Source: Pseudomonas sp. RC10 (GTDB taxonomy: Bacteria > Pseudomonadota > Gammaproteobacteria > Pseudomonadales > Pseudomonadaceae). From it: a DNA stretch of 64,000 bases. The notes below the pieces were generated by a model. The model was not told the DNA's origin. It ran no database searches and saw nothing but the letters and a program-made list of their open reading frames with translations. Location of the stretch: positions 5,208,001 through 5,272,000 of the forward strand of contig NZ_CP151650.1 in assembly GCF_038397775.1 (NCBI RefSeq), written 5' to 3'. The number at the start of each line of letters is the position of its first letter. The first letter of the stretch is position 1. The position numbers and the translations under genes were made by a program. Below, piece by piece: positions 7,639-16,707 of the stretch.

Positions 7639-9297
7639 TCAGTGAGAAACCGCCCCACTCGCCCCCAGACCGGTCTGCGAACGCACGAACTGCGGGAAGA
7701 ACAACGCACGTTCACCCTCGGCCGCTTTCGACTTGTCAGTGATCGAGAAGAACCAGATCCCTACGAACGCAATGATGATCGAGAAGAACGCCGGGTACTC
7801 GTACGGGAAGATCGCCTTCTCGTGATGCAGAATCTGCACCCAGATGGTCGGGCCAAGGATCATCAGCACCACGGCACTGATCAAGCCCATCCAGCCGCCG
7901 ATCATCGCGCCGCGAGTCGTCAGGTTTTTCCAGTACATCGAGAGCAACAACACAGGGAAGTTACAGCTCGCCGCGATGGAGAACGCCAGGCCGACCATGA
8001 ACGCAATGTTCTGACTTTCGAACGCGATGCCCAGCACGATGGCGACGATCGCCAGCGCAACCGTAGTGATCTTCGACACGCGGATTTCATCTTTCTCGTT
8101 GGCTTTGCCCGCCTTGATCACGCTGGCATACAGGTCGTGAGACACCGCCGACGCACCGGCCAGGGTCAGACCGGCTACCACCGCCAGAATGGTCGCGAAC
8201 GCCACCGCCGAGATGAAGCCCAGGAACAGGCTGCCACCGACCGCGTTGGCCAAGTGCACCGCCGCCATGTTGTTACCGCCCAACAGAGCGCCTGCGGCAT
8301 CTTTGAACATCGGGTTGGTGCTGACCAGCAGGATCGCGCCGAAGCCGATGATGAAGGTCAGGATGTAGAAGTAGCCGATGAAGCCAGTCGCGTACAGAAC
8401 CGATTTACGGGCTTCTTTCGCGTCGCTCACTGTGAAGAAGCGCATCAGGATGTGTGGCAGGCCAGCCGTACCGAACATCAGGGCCAGACCCAGGGAGAAC
8501 GCCGAGATCGGATCTTTCACCAGACCGCCGGGGCTCATGATGGCCTCGCCTTTCGGGTGAACCTTCACGGCTTCGGAGAACAGCACGTTGAAGTCGAAGT
8601 TGACGTGTTTCATCACCATCAGCGCCATGAACGAGGCACCGGAGAGCAGCAAGACTGCTTTGATGATCTGCACCCAGGTGGTCGCCAGCATGCCGCCGAA
8701 CAACACATACAGGCACATCAGGATACCGACCAGCACCACCGCGACGTTGTAGTCGAGGCCGAACAGCAGCTGGATCAGCTTGCCTGCACCGACCATTTGC
8801 GCGATCAGGTAGAACGCCACGACCACCAGCGAACCACAGGCGGACAGGGTACGGATTTCCTTCTGCTTCAGGCGGTAGGACGCCACGTCAGCGAAGGTGT
8901 ACTTGCCCAGGTTACGCAGGCGTTCGGCGATCAGGAACAGGATGATCGGCCAGCCGACGAGGAAGCCGATCGAATAGATCAGGCCGTCGTAGCCGGACGC
9001 GTACACCAGGGCCGAGATACCCAGGAAGGACGCTGCCGACATGTAGTCACCGGCGATGGCCAGACCGTTCTGGAAACCGGTGATCTTGCCGCCCGCCGCG
9101 TAGTAGTCCGCCGCCGATTTGTTTTTCTTGGCCGCCCAGTAGGTCACGCAGAGCGTGGCGCCGACGAAGATCACGAACATGACGATCGCGGCAACGTTGA
9201 GCGGTTGTTTTTGCACGGCACCGGTCAGGGCATCCGCCGCCCAGAGAGTCGGTGCGAAGGCCGCCAGGCCCAAAGCTGCAAACAGGCGCCGGATCAT
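7639..9297 (-). CDS. actP: cation/acetate symporter ActP
   Basis: 552-residue solute:sodium symporter. A cleavable signal-like N-terminus ([12 protein letters not shown]) precedes about 13 hydrophobic helices; the [21 protein letters not shown] segment and [20 protein letters not shown] are typical of the SSS family and of ActP. It imports acetate and glycolate with a cation across the inner membrane. Its start overlaps the stop of the upstream DUF485 gene by 4 bp, the usual yjcH-actP arrangement, so the two are one operon. Length and motifs match the family. No acs gene is adjacent here. A terminator follows 22 bp after the stop. Confidence 0.93.
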   Translation of the reverse strand: MIRRLFAALGLAAFAPTLWAADALTGAVQKQPLNVAAIVMFVIFVGATLCVTYWAAKKNKSAADYYAAGGKITGFQNGLAIAGDYMSAASFLGISALVYASGYDGLIYSIGFLVGWPIILFLIAERLRNLGKYTFADVASYRLKQKEIRTLSACGSLVVVAFYLIAQMVGAGKLIQLLFGLDYNVAVVLVGILMCLYVLFGGMLATTWVQIIKAVLLLSGASFMALMVMKHVNFDFNVLFSEAVKVHPKGEAIMSPGGLVKDPISAFSLGLALMFGTAGLPHILMRFFTVSDAKEARKSVLYATGFIGYFYILTFIIGFGAILLVSTNPMFKDAAGALLGGNNMAAVHLANAVGGSLFLGFISAVAFATILAVVAGLTLAGASAVSHDLYASVIKAGKANEKDEIRVSKITTVALAIVAIVLGIAFESQNIAFMVGLAFSIAASCNFPVLLLSMYWKNLTTRGAMIGGWMGLISAVVLMILGPTIWVQILHHEKAIFPYEYPAFFSIIIAFVGIWFFSITDKSKAAEGERALFFPQFVRSQTGLGASGAVSH

Positions 9298-9605
9298 TGT
9301 TGTGCCTCCTTCAGGATCGCGTTGTTCAGCTCATCGAACTCGCCGTTTGCACGACGAACGTAGATGGCGGTCAGCACGAAAGCGGAAAGGATCAGGCCCA
9401 CGCCGATTGGCATTCCCCAGGTGATGGATGAAGTGGCGCTGAGTTTGGCGCCGAGAATCTGAGGCCCATACGCAATCAAAAGAATGAAAGCGGAATAGAG
9501 CCCAAGCATGATCGCCGAGAGGATCCAGGCGAATCGTTCCCTTTTCGAAACCAGCTCCTTGAAGCGCGGGCTGTTCTGAATCGAGAGGTAAATGCTGTCG
9601 TTCAT
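9294..9605 (-). CDS. DUF485 (YjcH-like) membrane protein
   Basis: 103-residue protein with two hydrophobic helices ([20 protein letters not shown] and [19 protein letters not shown]), the DUF485/YjcH pattern. It precedes actP with a 4-bp overlap and probably assists the symporter; that role is inferred from co-occurrence. Start ATG 9605 has GAGGAC upstream; the longer in-frame version from 9647 lacks a ribosome site. Confidence 0.9.
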   Translation of the reverse strand: MNDSIYLSIQNSPRFKELVSKRERFAWILSAIMLGLYSAFILLIAYGPQILGAKLSATSSITWGMPIGVGLILSAFVLTAIYVRRANGEFDELNNAILKEAQQ

Positions 9606-9803
9606 TGTTTTTGTCCTCGCAGCACAGATGGATGTCACGTATTCCACTTTAGCTGGCTCTAGGCCGCGCTCCAGACGACCTTAGTATTAGAACGGCATTA
9701 GTAGATGTGCGCGGGGCTGCACTCTGGGATGCGGCGGAAAAATCAGAGGCATATTTGGCGGGAGAGCCACACGTGAATGCGGCTTTTGATTCTGGCCGAA
9801 GGC

Positions 9804-9935
9804 CGTAGGAGCGCAGCTTGCTCGCGATCTGGCGCGAAGCGGCAGCAAACCCGATGTACGCGGTGTGTCAGGCAAATGGGGGGCGTCAGGTTTTACTGCT
9901 GCTTAGCAGCAGATCGCGAGCAAGCTTGCTCCTAC
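9804..9935. repeat. REP doublet with long spacer
   Basis: GTAGGAGCGCAGCTTGCTCG (left) and CGAGCAAGCTTGCTCCTAC (right) form an inverted pair about 85 bp apart. Confidence 0.85.
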
Positions 9936-9967
9936 GCCCTGCGGGCAGAAGCGGTTGTAGGCAAGTC

Positions 9968-10003
9968 AAAAAACCGCCCGGCGAGAGATCGCCGGGCGGT
10001 TCG
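9968..10003 (-). terminator. terminator of the betaine-binding protein gene
   Basis: Perfect 12-bp stem ACCGCCCGGCGA / TCGCCGGGCGGT with a GAGA loop; on the minus strand it is followed by TTTTTT. Lies about 30 bp past the stop at 10031. Confidence 0.93.
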
Positions 10004-10030
10004 GGTCACGCATGAATCTTTTGCGGCAAA

Positions 10031-10888
10031 TTACTTACCGGTCCACTCTTTGACGCGATCCGGGTGCTTGGCGACCCAGTCTTTCGCAGCCTGTTCTGGC
10101 TTGGCGCCGTCCTGAATGGCGAGCATGACTTCGCCGATCTCGTCCTTGCTGCTCCACTGGAATTTTTTCAGGAAGTCAGCGACGTCTGGCGCTTTAGTGG
10201 CCAGCTCTTTGCTGCCGACGCTGTCCACGGTCTCAGCTGCACCGTAAACGCCTTTTGGATCTTCCAGGAATTTCAGTTTCCACTTGGCGAACATCCAGTG
10301 CGGCACCCAACCGGTGACGGCGATGGATTCTTTCTTGTTCTCAGCGCGGGTCAGCTCGGCAATCATGCCAGCGCCGGAACTCGCCTGAAGTTTGTAGCCG
10401 TCCAGACCGTAGTCTTTGATGGCCTGGTCGGTCTTGATCATTACGCCCGAACCCGCGTCGATGCCGACGATTTTCTTCTTGAAGGACTCATCGGTCTTCA
10501 GGTCGGCAACCGAGTTGGCTTTCACGTACTCAGGCACGATCAGGCCGATCTTGGCGTCTTTGAAGTTAGGACCGTAGTCGGTGACCTTGTCCTTGTTCTT
10601 TTCCCAGTATTCGCCGTGTGTCACGGGCAGCCAGGCGGACAGCATCATGTCCAGTTTGCCGGTAGCAACGCCCTGCCACATGATCCCGGCGGCGACTGCC
10701 TGCAGTTTCACGGGGTAGCCCAGTTTCTGTTTGATCACTTCGGCTGCGACGTTGGTCGTCGCAACGCTGTCGGACCAGCCATCCACATAACCGATGCTCA
10801 GCTCGGGTTTGTCGGCGGCAATGGCCAGCGTGGAACTGATAGCAAGGGCCAGCGCGGCACCCGCACCCAGGATATTTCGCATCTTCAT
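10031..10888 (-). CDS. betX: glycine-betaine-type ABC substrate-binding protein, orphan
   Basis: 285-residue periplasmic binding protein of the OpuAC family. A signal peptide is clear (AALALAISSTLAIAA, cut before DKPELS). The family pattern of aromatic residues is present: YVDGWSDSVA near the N-terminus, MLSAWLPVTHGEYW at about 83, and VTGWVPHWMFAKW at about 195, the Trp box that cages quaternary amines. No permease or ATPase gene is nearby. In P. aeruginosa the binding protein BetX (PA3236) sits next to actP in the same way and, as reported, works with the core transporter CbcWV encoded elsewhere. The symbol rests on that synteny plus family. Confidence 0.75.
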   Translation of the reverse strand: MKMRNILGAGAALALAISSTLAIAADKPELSIGYVDGWSDSVATTNVAAEVIKQKLGYPVKLQAVAAGIMWQGVATGKLDMMLSAWLPVTHGEYWEKNKDKVTDYGPNFKDAKIGLIVPEYVKANSVADLKTDESFKKKIVGIDAGSGVMIKTDQAIKDYGLDGYKLQASSGAGMIAELTRAENKKESIAVTGWVPHWMFAKWKLKFLEDPKGVYGAAETVDSVGSKELATKAPDVADFLKKFQWSSKDEIGEVMLAIQDGAKPEQAAKDWVAKHPDRVKEWTGK

Positions 10889-11307
10889 CGTTACTTCCCC
10901 GGTAGTCCTGCACCCGACGGCGGTCGGGTATCGTTAACGTTTTTTTAAGCTCGCAGCCCGCGCACGCATTTGGCGCACCGCTTAACTTTCACGCTTCAAC
11001 CACTTGCCTTCGCAGCAGCACTCGCTGCATCGACGAGCCGATCATCAACCCCCACCGACCTTGTGCCTTTCCTGTCAACGACACTCAGACAGCGGGAAAC
11101 GACATCACAGGGCCATCAACGACAAACAGGTCGTAAAAGAGGGCCCGGTCCGTCCGAAACTTGCATGCTTTAAAAGCAGCGGCGAGTTTCGAGCCTTGAA
11201 CGGCAAGAAAAAGCAAAGCGGCGATGCCCCAACGTGTAGCGTGAGGCCTGCCGTTTTGAGGGCCCCCTGAGCTATGCTGCGGTCCTCTGCTCCTTCTCGG
11301 CCCCGCC
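10889..11307. other. gene-free gap
   Basis: 419 bp between divergent betX-like and GH17 genes. I see no convincing gene, RNA or repeat; short open frames here lack ribosome sites. Confidence 0.6.
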
Positions 11308-12888
11308 ATGCCCGTCCCCTTCCGCTCGCCTGTTTTGACGTATCTCCTCTCCTGTCTGATCGCGCTGATTGCCCTGTGCGGTTACTGGTACACCCTTGGC
11401 AAACCCGTCGTGCTGCCGGATGCCGCGACGCCGACGCACAAGCTGCAATGCGCGTCCTACACCCCTTTCGATAAAGACCAGTCGCCCTTCGATCAGCCGT
11501 TCACGCCCCGACCTGCTCGAATGGATGCCGACCTGGCGTTGCTCGCCACGCGCTTCGAGTGCATCCGTACCTATTCAATGACCGGCCTTGAAGCGATCCC
11601 TGAACTGGCGCGCAAGCACGGGCTGAAAGTGATGCTTGGCGCGTGGGTCAATGCCAGCCCCGAGGACACCGCGCACGAGATCAAGGCATTGATCACCGCC
11701 GCCAATGCCTACCCGGACGTTGTCACCGCTGTGATCGTCGGTAACGAAACGCTGTTACGCAAAGAAGTGACGGGACCTCAGTTGGCCAAACTGATTCGTC
11801 AGGTGAAAGCCGAGGTCAAACAGCCGGTGACCTACGCCGATGTGTGGGAATACTGGCTGCAATACCCGGAGATCGCGCCTGCCGTGGATTTCGTGACCAT
11901 TCACCTGCTGCCGTATTGGGAAGACGACCCCAAGGGTATCGACGACGCGTTGACCCACGTCGCGCAGATTCGTCAGCGCTTCGGCGAAAAATTCGCCCCC
12001 AAGGACATCCTGATCGGTGAAACCGGCTGGCCCAGCGAGGGGCGTCAACGTGAGACAGCGTTGCCGAGCCGGGTCAACGAGGCGAAATTCATTCGCAGCT
12101 TCGTCGCCCTAGCCGAACAGCACGGCTGGCATTACAACCTGATCGAAGCCTTCGACCAACCCTGGAAGCGGGAAGCCGAGGGCGCGGTCGGGGGCTATTG
12201 GGGCTTGTTCGACGCCGACCGACAGGAGAAAGGCGTGCTCACGGGGCCGGTGTCGAACCTGCCGTATTGGCCGTTCTGGCTGGCGGTCAGCGGTGTGATC
12301 GGCCTGCTGGCGCTGTTTTTGGCAGGCCGCGTGACGCAGTCTCGCAGCGCGTTGATCGTCCCGCTGCTCGCCGTATTCGGCGGCGCGTGCATTGGTACAT
12401 GGGGGGAAGTGGCGCGGGTGACCAGTCGCTTTGCCGGGGAATACCTGTGGGCCGTCGCCTTGATCCTGCTGAACCTGTTGGTCCTGATGCACGCGGCATT
12501 GGTGCTCTCGGCCCGGCAAGGGTGGCGCGGCCGAGGCTTCGCCTGGTTCGAGTCCCGCGCCGGGTGGTGGCTGAGCGCGGCAGGCTTCGCGGGCGCGGTG
12601 ATGATGCTGGCGATGGTCTTCGACCCGCGCTACCGCAGCTTCGCCACCCCGACGTTGTGGCTGCCTGCCCTCTTTTATCTGCTGCGACCGGTCAAGGCGC
12701 CGCGCAGGGAAGCCACGTTGCTGGCTTGCATCATCGGGATCGGGATCGTGCCGCAGTTGATTCGCGAAGGGCTGAGCAACCCTCAGGCTCTGGGGTGGGC
12801 GGCGGTCAGCGTGCTGATGACCCTCGCGTTGTGGCGCAGTGTGCATCTCAGCGCGGCGAGCCCCGAGCCAGAGCGTGCGCGCGAGTGA
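11308..12888 (+). CDS. GH17-type membrane glucanase/glucan synthase-like protein
   Basis: 526-residue inner-membrane protein. An N-terminal helix (YLLSCLIALIALCGYWYTLG) is followed by a glycoside hydrolase 17 domain (about residues 50-315) and then a C-terminal block of about seven membrane helices. GH17 catalytic acids are visible: the proton donor Glu in VTAVIVGNETLL and the nucleophile Glu in ILIGETGWPSEG. Pseudomonas homologues are often named beta-(1-6)-glucan synthase; GH17 enzymes cut or transfer beta-1,3-glucans, so cyclic or periplasmic glucan modification is a reasonable inference. The soluble domain should face the periplasm. It lies 143 bp upstream of the sRNA promoter. Confidence 0.8.
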   Translation: MPVPFRSPVLTYLLSCLIALIALCGYWYTLGKPVVLPDAATPTHKLQCASYTPFDKDQSPFDQPFTPRPARMDADLALLATRFECIRTYSMTGLEAIPELARKHGLKVMLGAWVNASPEDTAHEIKALITAANAYPDVVTAVIVGNETLLRKEVTGPQLAKLIRQVKAEVKQPVTYADVWEYWLQYPEIAPAVDFVTIHLLPYWEDDPKGIDDALTHVAQIRQRFGEKFAPKDILIGETGWPSEGRQRETALPSRVNEAKFIRSFVALAEQHGWHYNLIEAFDQPWKREAEGAVGGYWGLFDADRQEKGVLTGPVSNLPYWPFWLAVSGVIGLLALFLAGRVTQSRSALIVPLLAVFGGACIGTWGEVARVTSRFAGEYLWAVALILLNLLVLMHAALVLSARQGWRGRGFAWFESRAGWWLSAAGFAGAVMMLAMVFDPRYRSFATPTLWLPALFYLLRPVKAPRREATLLACIIGIGIVPQLIREGLSNPQALGWAAVSVLMTLALWRSVHLSAASPEPERARE

Positions 12889-12907
12889 CGGGGTGAGGAA
12901 CACATTG

Positions 12908-12948
12908 TGTTACCGCTGACGTCATTCCAAAACAGAATACGGGTAACA
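12908..12948 (+). promoter_or_regulatory. candidate upstream activator site (CbrB-like)
   Basis: Inverted hexamers TGTTAC (12908-12913) and GTAACA (12943-12948) lie about 85-120 bp upstream of a sigma54 promoter, the usual distance for an enhancer-binding activator such as CbrB. Assignment to CbrB follows from the sRNA family, not from a known consensus match. Confidence 0.45.
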
Positions 12949-13030
12949 CGGAAACAGAATAGTCCTTTCGGATTAACACCTAGGCAGAGCGTATTTTCCA
13001 AGCCATTGATTTTAAAGGGAATTAAAAAGT

Positions 13031-13046
13031 TGGCACGCTGCCTGCT
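13031..13046 (+). promoter_or_regulatory. sigma54 (RpoN) promoter
   Basis: TGGCACGCTGCCTGCT matches the -24/-12 consensus TGGCAC-N5-TTGCW with GG and GC exactly 10 bp apart. Predicted transcription start is near 13057. Confidence 0.88.
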
Positions 13047-13056
13047 ATATCTCCTG

Positions 13057-13433
13057 CATAACAAGAACAAAATGTGAAAACCCAATAAAAATAAGATGAA
13101 TCGGCTCTGACATAACAAGAACAACGGCACAGAGACGCAGCCAACAGATTTTTTTGGAGTAGATGTGCTTTACAGAGGCCTTGGCCTCGCAGCCCGACAG
13201 AGAACAATAAAACTACCGTCAGGTAGCGTCCAGAACGGGTTGGATCCTCGCCTCAGGCCATGGATCGAAGCAGATAAGCGCTCAAAAAAATACGTTTGCT
13301 CTTGTATCCCGGATGGGGATCACTGAAGACGCTGGAAAGGGAACGGTTGCCAAAAACAACAACAGACCGCCCTAAAACAATAAAAAAAGAGCACGTGCAA
13401 CGATTTAAAGGGGAGCCTCGGCTCCCCTTTATG
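13057..13433 (+). ncRNA. CrcZ/CrcY/CrcX-family small RNA (Crc-Hfq antagonist)
   Basis: About 375-nt non-coding transcript between a sigma54 promoter and a terminator. It carries about six A-rich CA motifs of the AANAANAA type, at roughly 13060, 13084, 13113, 13203, 13351 and 13375 (for example CATAACAAGAACAA twice). Such motifs bind Hfq-Crc; CrcZ-type RNAs titrate the complex and so relieve carbon catabolite repression. In P. aeruginosa, crcZ sits beside cbrB; this copy does not have cbrAB or pcnB as neighbours, so it may be the CrcY or CrcX type. The intergenic span has no coding frame with a ribosome site. Confidence 0.85.
13407..13430 (+). terminator. terminator of the Crc-type sRNA
   Basis: AAAGGGGAGCC-TC-GGCTCCCCTTT, an 11-bp perfect stem with a 2-nt loop tip, ending in a short T run. 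Confidence 0.85.
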
Positions 13434-13543
13434 CTGTCTGAGATTTGAAAAAGAGTGATCACATGTGTGGGACCCGGCTTGCTGCGGGCCGCGATCGGAC
13501 GAATGCGGTGCGTCATTCAGCATAAGAGGTGGCTGGACAAGCG

Positions 13544-13569
13544 TTTTCGCCAGCAAGCCGGCTCCTACA
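13544..13569. repeat. solo REP arm (CCAGCAAGCCGGC subtype)
   Basis: TTCGCCAGCAAGCCGGCTCC and TACA; the opposite arm is not seen nearby. Confidence 0.75.
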
Positions 13570-13571
13570 AA

Positions 13572-13937
13572 TCAGCGTCGTCTTGCCCGCACCAGCCGCA
13601 GCCCCGCAATCACCACCGCGAACACCGCCAGACTCGCCGAATACAACACCAACGCCAGCATCCCCAGCAGCAACCCAATTCCCGCCAGCACCCGCCCCAC
13701 CTTGCCCGGCACGCAAAACGCGATCACCGCCGTCACCAGCGCACCCCAGCCGAACACGCCGAAATGAATCAGCCATCCCAGGTCCGAGCGCACCACGCAT
13801 TGCCACTGCAACGCATGGTCAGAACACTGCCCGACCCACTGCACATCCTCCATCAGTCCGTAGCGCAGGCCATAGCTCAGCGTCAGCCATAGCACCAAGG
13901 CAAACACCGACACGATCAGCGGGAAACGACGCGACAC
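13572..13937 (-). CDS. small membrane protein of unknown function
   Basis: About 121-residue protein with three or four hydrophobic helices (FPLIVSVFALVLWLTLSYGL; HFGVFGWGALVTAVIAFCV; VLAGIGLLLGMLALVLYSAS; a C-terminal AVFAVVIAGL) and a basic tail RLVRARRR. I do not recognise a named family. Two Cys residues (GQCSDHALQWQCVV) fall in the first periplasmic loop and could form a disulfide. GTG 13937 is preferred because GGGGTG lies just upstream; ATG 13994 or 14006 would add an N-terminal extension without hydrophobicity. Confidence 0.6.
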   Translation of the reverse strand: MSRRFPLIVSVFALVLWLTLSYGLRYGLMEDVQWVGQCSDHALQWQCVVRSDLGWLIHFGVFGWGALVTAVIAFCVPGKVGRVLAGIGLLLGMLALVLYSASLAVFAVVIAGLRLVRARRR

Positions 13938-14176
13938 GGAACACCCCAAGGCAGGAAAACGACGCCCAGCATATCCGCAGTCGACCCGGGACATGAAACG
14001 CCCCACATTAAACGCATAACCTCACACGCCACTCGAGCCAGAACGTGTATTGTCGCCTAGGATTTGTTCGGGTTGGCGAGGGATTAAATGCAAATTGCCA
14101 CTACGGCACTTTTTGCACGCCCCCCGTGTCATAGCCTGCGTATCTCAACAGCACTTCTTTCCCAAGGGATTCAGTC

Positions 14177-15475
14177 ATGCTTCGTTTTTTACGCCTCGCC
14201 GCCCTTTCAGGCGGCTTGTTCTTGAGTGCGTCCGTGATGGCGGTCGACATCGATCCGTCCAGCTATGGCTTCCCTCTGACCAACCCGTTCGAAGCGACCA
14301 TCGCCACGACGCCTCCTGATTTGCGGGCGAAGGTGCCAGACGACGCCGACATCGATCAGGATGATTACAGCCTGACGCTGCGACCGGATCGCGAATTCAC
14401 CCTTCCCGACAACTTCTGGGCCGTGAAAAAACTGCGTTACCGCCTCGCCAAGCAAGACCATCCCGCGCCACTGATCTTCTTGATCGCAGGCACCGGCGCC
14501 CCTTACAACAGCACCCTCAACGAATACCTCAAGCGTCTCTATTACGGAGCCGGGTATAACGTCGTACAGCTGTCGTCGCCCACCAGCTACGACTTCATGA
14601 GCGCCGCCTCACGATTCGCGACGCCTGGGGTGACGTCTGAAGACGCCGAAGACCTGTACCGCGTCATGCAGGCGGTTCGCGCGCAGCAGAACAAGCTGCA
14701 AGTCACCGAGTATTACCTCAGCGGCTACAGCCTCGGCGCACTGGACGCGGCCTTCGTCAGCAAACTGGACGAGACCCGTCGCAGCTTCAACTTCAAGAAA
14801 GTGCTGTTGATCAACCCGCCGGTAAACCTCTACACCTCGATCACCAACCTGGACAAAATGGTCCAGACCGACGTGAAGGGCATCACCAACAGCACCACCT
14901 TCTATGAACTGGTGCTGCAAAAGCTCACCCGTTACTTCCGCGAAAAAGGCTACATCGACCTCAACGACGCGCTGCTCTACGACTTCCAGCAGTCCAAGCA
15001 GCACCTGTCCAACGAGCAGATGGCCATGCTGATTGGCACGTCGTTCCGCTTCTCGGCGGCCGACATCGCGTTCACGTCCGACCTGATCAACCGTCGCGGC
15101 CTGATCACCCCGCCGAAGACGCCGATCAGCGAAGGCACCAGCCTCACGCCGTTCCTCAAGCGAGCGCTGCAATGTGACTTCGACTGTTACGTGACCGAGC
15201 AAGTGATCCCGATGTGGCGCGCCCGCACCGACGGCGGCAGCCTGCTGCAACTGGTGGATCAGGTCAGCCTGTACGCGCTCAAGGATTATCTGAGCACCAG
15301 CAAGAAAATTTCCGTGATGCACAACGCCGATGACGTGATCCTCGGCCCGGGCGACCTCGGTTTCCTGCGCAAGACCTTTGGCGATCGCCTGACCGTTTAC
15401 CCGTATGGCGGTCACTGCGGCAACATGAACTATCGCGTCAACAGCGACGCCATGCTGGAGTTTTTCCGTGGCTAA
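14177..15475 (+). CDS. exported alpha/beta-hydrolase-like protein
   Basis: 432-residue protein with a signal peptide (RLAALSGGLFLSASVMA, cut before VDIDPS). It contains an alpha/beta-hydrolase-like core: an LIFLIAGTGAPYNS strand-loop, a nucleophile-elbow-like YLSGYSLGALDAAF (GYSLG), and VYPYGGHCGNMNY near the C-terminus, where the His would complete a triad with Asp in MHNADDVILG. Some databases label homologues serine/threonine kinase, which the sequence does not support. It overlaps mlaA by 8 bp, so a periplasmic lipase- or esterase-like function in envelope lipid homeostasis is plausible but unproven. Confidence 0.7.
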   Translation: MLRFLRLAALSGGLFLSASVMAVDIDPSSYGFPLTNPFEATIATTPPDLRAKVPDDADIDQDDYSLTLRPDREFTLPDNFWAVKKLRYRLAKQDHPAPLIFLIAGTGAPYNSTLNEYLKRLYYGAGYNVVQLSSPTSYDFMSAASRFATPGVTSEDAEDLYRVMQAVRAQQNKLQVTEYYLSGYSLGALDAAFVSKLDETRRSFNFKKVLLINPPVNLYTSITNLDKMVQTDVKGITNSTTFYELVLQKLTRYFREKGYIDLNDALLYDFQQSKQHLSNEQMAMLIGTSFRFSAADIAFTSDLINRRGLITPPKTPISEGTSLTPFLKRALQCDFDCYVTEQVIPMWRARTDGGSLLQLVDQVSLYALKDYLSTSKKISVMHNADDVILGPGDLGFLRKTFGDRLTVYPYGGHCGNMNYRVNSDAMLEFFRG

Positions 15476-16271
15476 ACGTCTATTGCTCACTGCCGCTCTG
15501 CTTTGTGCAGGCGCTGTTCATGCCGCTGATGCGCCGATCATTTCCCAAGCCCAGCCGGTCAAGCGGATCGAGAACCCGGACGGTTTCACCGAGCCGTTGA
15601 AGTCGCTGAAATTCAACCCCGGTCTGGACGCCCAGGAATTCGAGCGCTCGTCGCTGAACGCCCTCAACGTCTACGACCCGCTGGAGTCGTGGAACCGTCG
15701 GGTCTACCACTTCAACTATCGCTTCGATGAGTGGGTGTTCCTGCCGGTGGTCGACGGCTATAAATACATCACCCCAAGCTTCGTGCGCACCGGCGTCAGC
15801 AACTTTTTCAGCAACCTGGGCGACATCCCCAACCTGCTGAACAGCCTGTTGCAGTTCAAGGGCAAGCGCTCCCTGGACACCACGGGCCGTCTGATCATCA
15901 ACACCACCATTGGTGTCGCGGGCTTGTGGGACGCCGCGACGTGGATGGGGCTGCCGAAACAGAGCGAAGACTTCGGTCAGACCCTGGGGTTCTATGGCGT
16001 TCCGGCAGGGCCGTACCTGGTGCTGCCGATTCTCGGGCCTTCGAACCTGCGTGACACCGGCGGCCTGGTGTTCGACTTCACTGCCGAATCGCAGATCAAC
16101 TTCCTGAACGTGGCGCAGGTCAGTCAGGACCATCCGGAACTGTACCTGCTGCGCGCGATTGACCGCCGCTACACCACCAGCTTCCGCTACGGCCAGATGG
16201 ACTCGCCGTTCGAGTACGAGAAAGTGCGGTACGTGTACACCGAAGCGCGGAAATTGCAGATTCAGGAGTAA
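15468..16271 (+). CDS. mlaA: MlaA/VacJ family outer-membrane lipid protein
   Basis: 267-residue VacJ/MlaA homologue: YDPLESWNRRVYHFNYRFDE, FFSNLGDIPNLLNSLLQ and the GPYLVLPILGPSNLRDT block are characteristic. MlaA sits in the outer membrane and removes mislocalised phospholipid from the outer leaflet, passing it to MlaC. Unlike the E. coli lipoprotein, the N-terminus (LLLTAALLCAGAVHAADAP) looks like a type I signal; the only Cys is preceded by Leu-Leu, which does not make a good lipobox. Start overlaps the upstream gene by 8 bp, implying translational coupling. The other Mla genes are not in this window. Confidence 0.9.
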   Translation: MAKRLLLTAALLCAGAVHAADAPIISQAQPVKRIENPDGFTEPLKSLKFNPGLDAQEFERSSLNALNVYDPLESWNRRVYHFNYRFDEWVFLPVVDGYKYITPSFVRTGVSNFFSNLGDIPNLLNSLLQFKGKRSLDTTGRLIINTTIGVAGLWDAATWMGLPKQSEDFGQTLGFYGVPAGPYLVLPILGPSNLRDTGGLVFDFTAESQINFLNVAQVSQDHPELYLLRAIDRRYTTSFRYGQMDSPFEYEKVRYVYTEARKLQIQE

Positions 16272-16326
16272 TGAGTGCCTTGCGCGGGGTCTGAAACGCG
16301 TCACTCTCTGACACGCTGGATGACCC

Positions 16327-16418
16327 CTGTGGGAGCGAATTCATTCGCGAAGGATTGATCAGACGCAAGAGATGCGTCGGCTGTACCGGCCTCTTCGCGA
16401 ATGAATTCGCTCCCACAG
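16327..16418. repeat. REP doublet 1 of a triple array
   Basis: CTGTGGGAGCGAATTCATTC facing GAATGAATTCGCTCCCACAG. First of three similar doublets in the 16272-16922 gap. Confidence 0.92.
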
Positions 16419-16516
16419 GGATTCCGCATCGCCATACAAAGCGGCGCCTGGCACAGGTTCAACTGTGGAAGCGGACTCAGTGTCGCCACGCAATGCTTCG
16501 TCTGACGCGGACTGAA

Positions 16517-16609
16517 CTGTGGGAGCGAATTCATTCGCGAATAGGTGTACCAGGCGATGGAGATGTAGCGGCTGTACGGCCCTCTTCGCGAATGAATTCG
16601 CTCCTACAG
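16517..16609. repeat. REP doublet 2 of a triple array
   Basis: CTGTGGGAGCGAATTCATTC facing GAATGAATTCGCTCCTACAG. Confidence 0.92.
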
Positions 16610-16707
16610 GGATTCCGCTTCGCCATACAAAGCGGTGTCTGGCACAGGTTCAACTGTGGAAGCGGACTCAGTGTCGCCACGCAATGCTTCGTCTGACGCG
16701 GACTGAA

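Noticed and set aside
7642..9363. Long open frame opposite actP (573 codons)
   Set aside because: Composition is rich in Arg, His, Gln and Asp with no domain; it is the shadow of a real, well-conserved gene.
12109..12903. Frame opposite the GH17 gene
   Set aside because: Antisense shadow with Arg/Pro/Gln bias and no recognisable domain.
13253..13556. Short minus-strand frames within the sRNA region
   Set aside because: They lack ribosome sites and overlap the terminator and CA motifs of the sRNA.
14177..15475. Serine/threonine protein kinase
   Set aside because: No kinase motifs; GYSLG elbow and a C-terminal His fit an alpha/beta-hydrolase-like fold.
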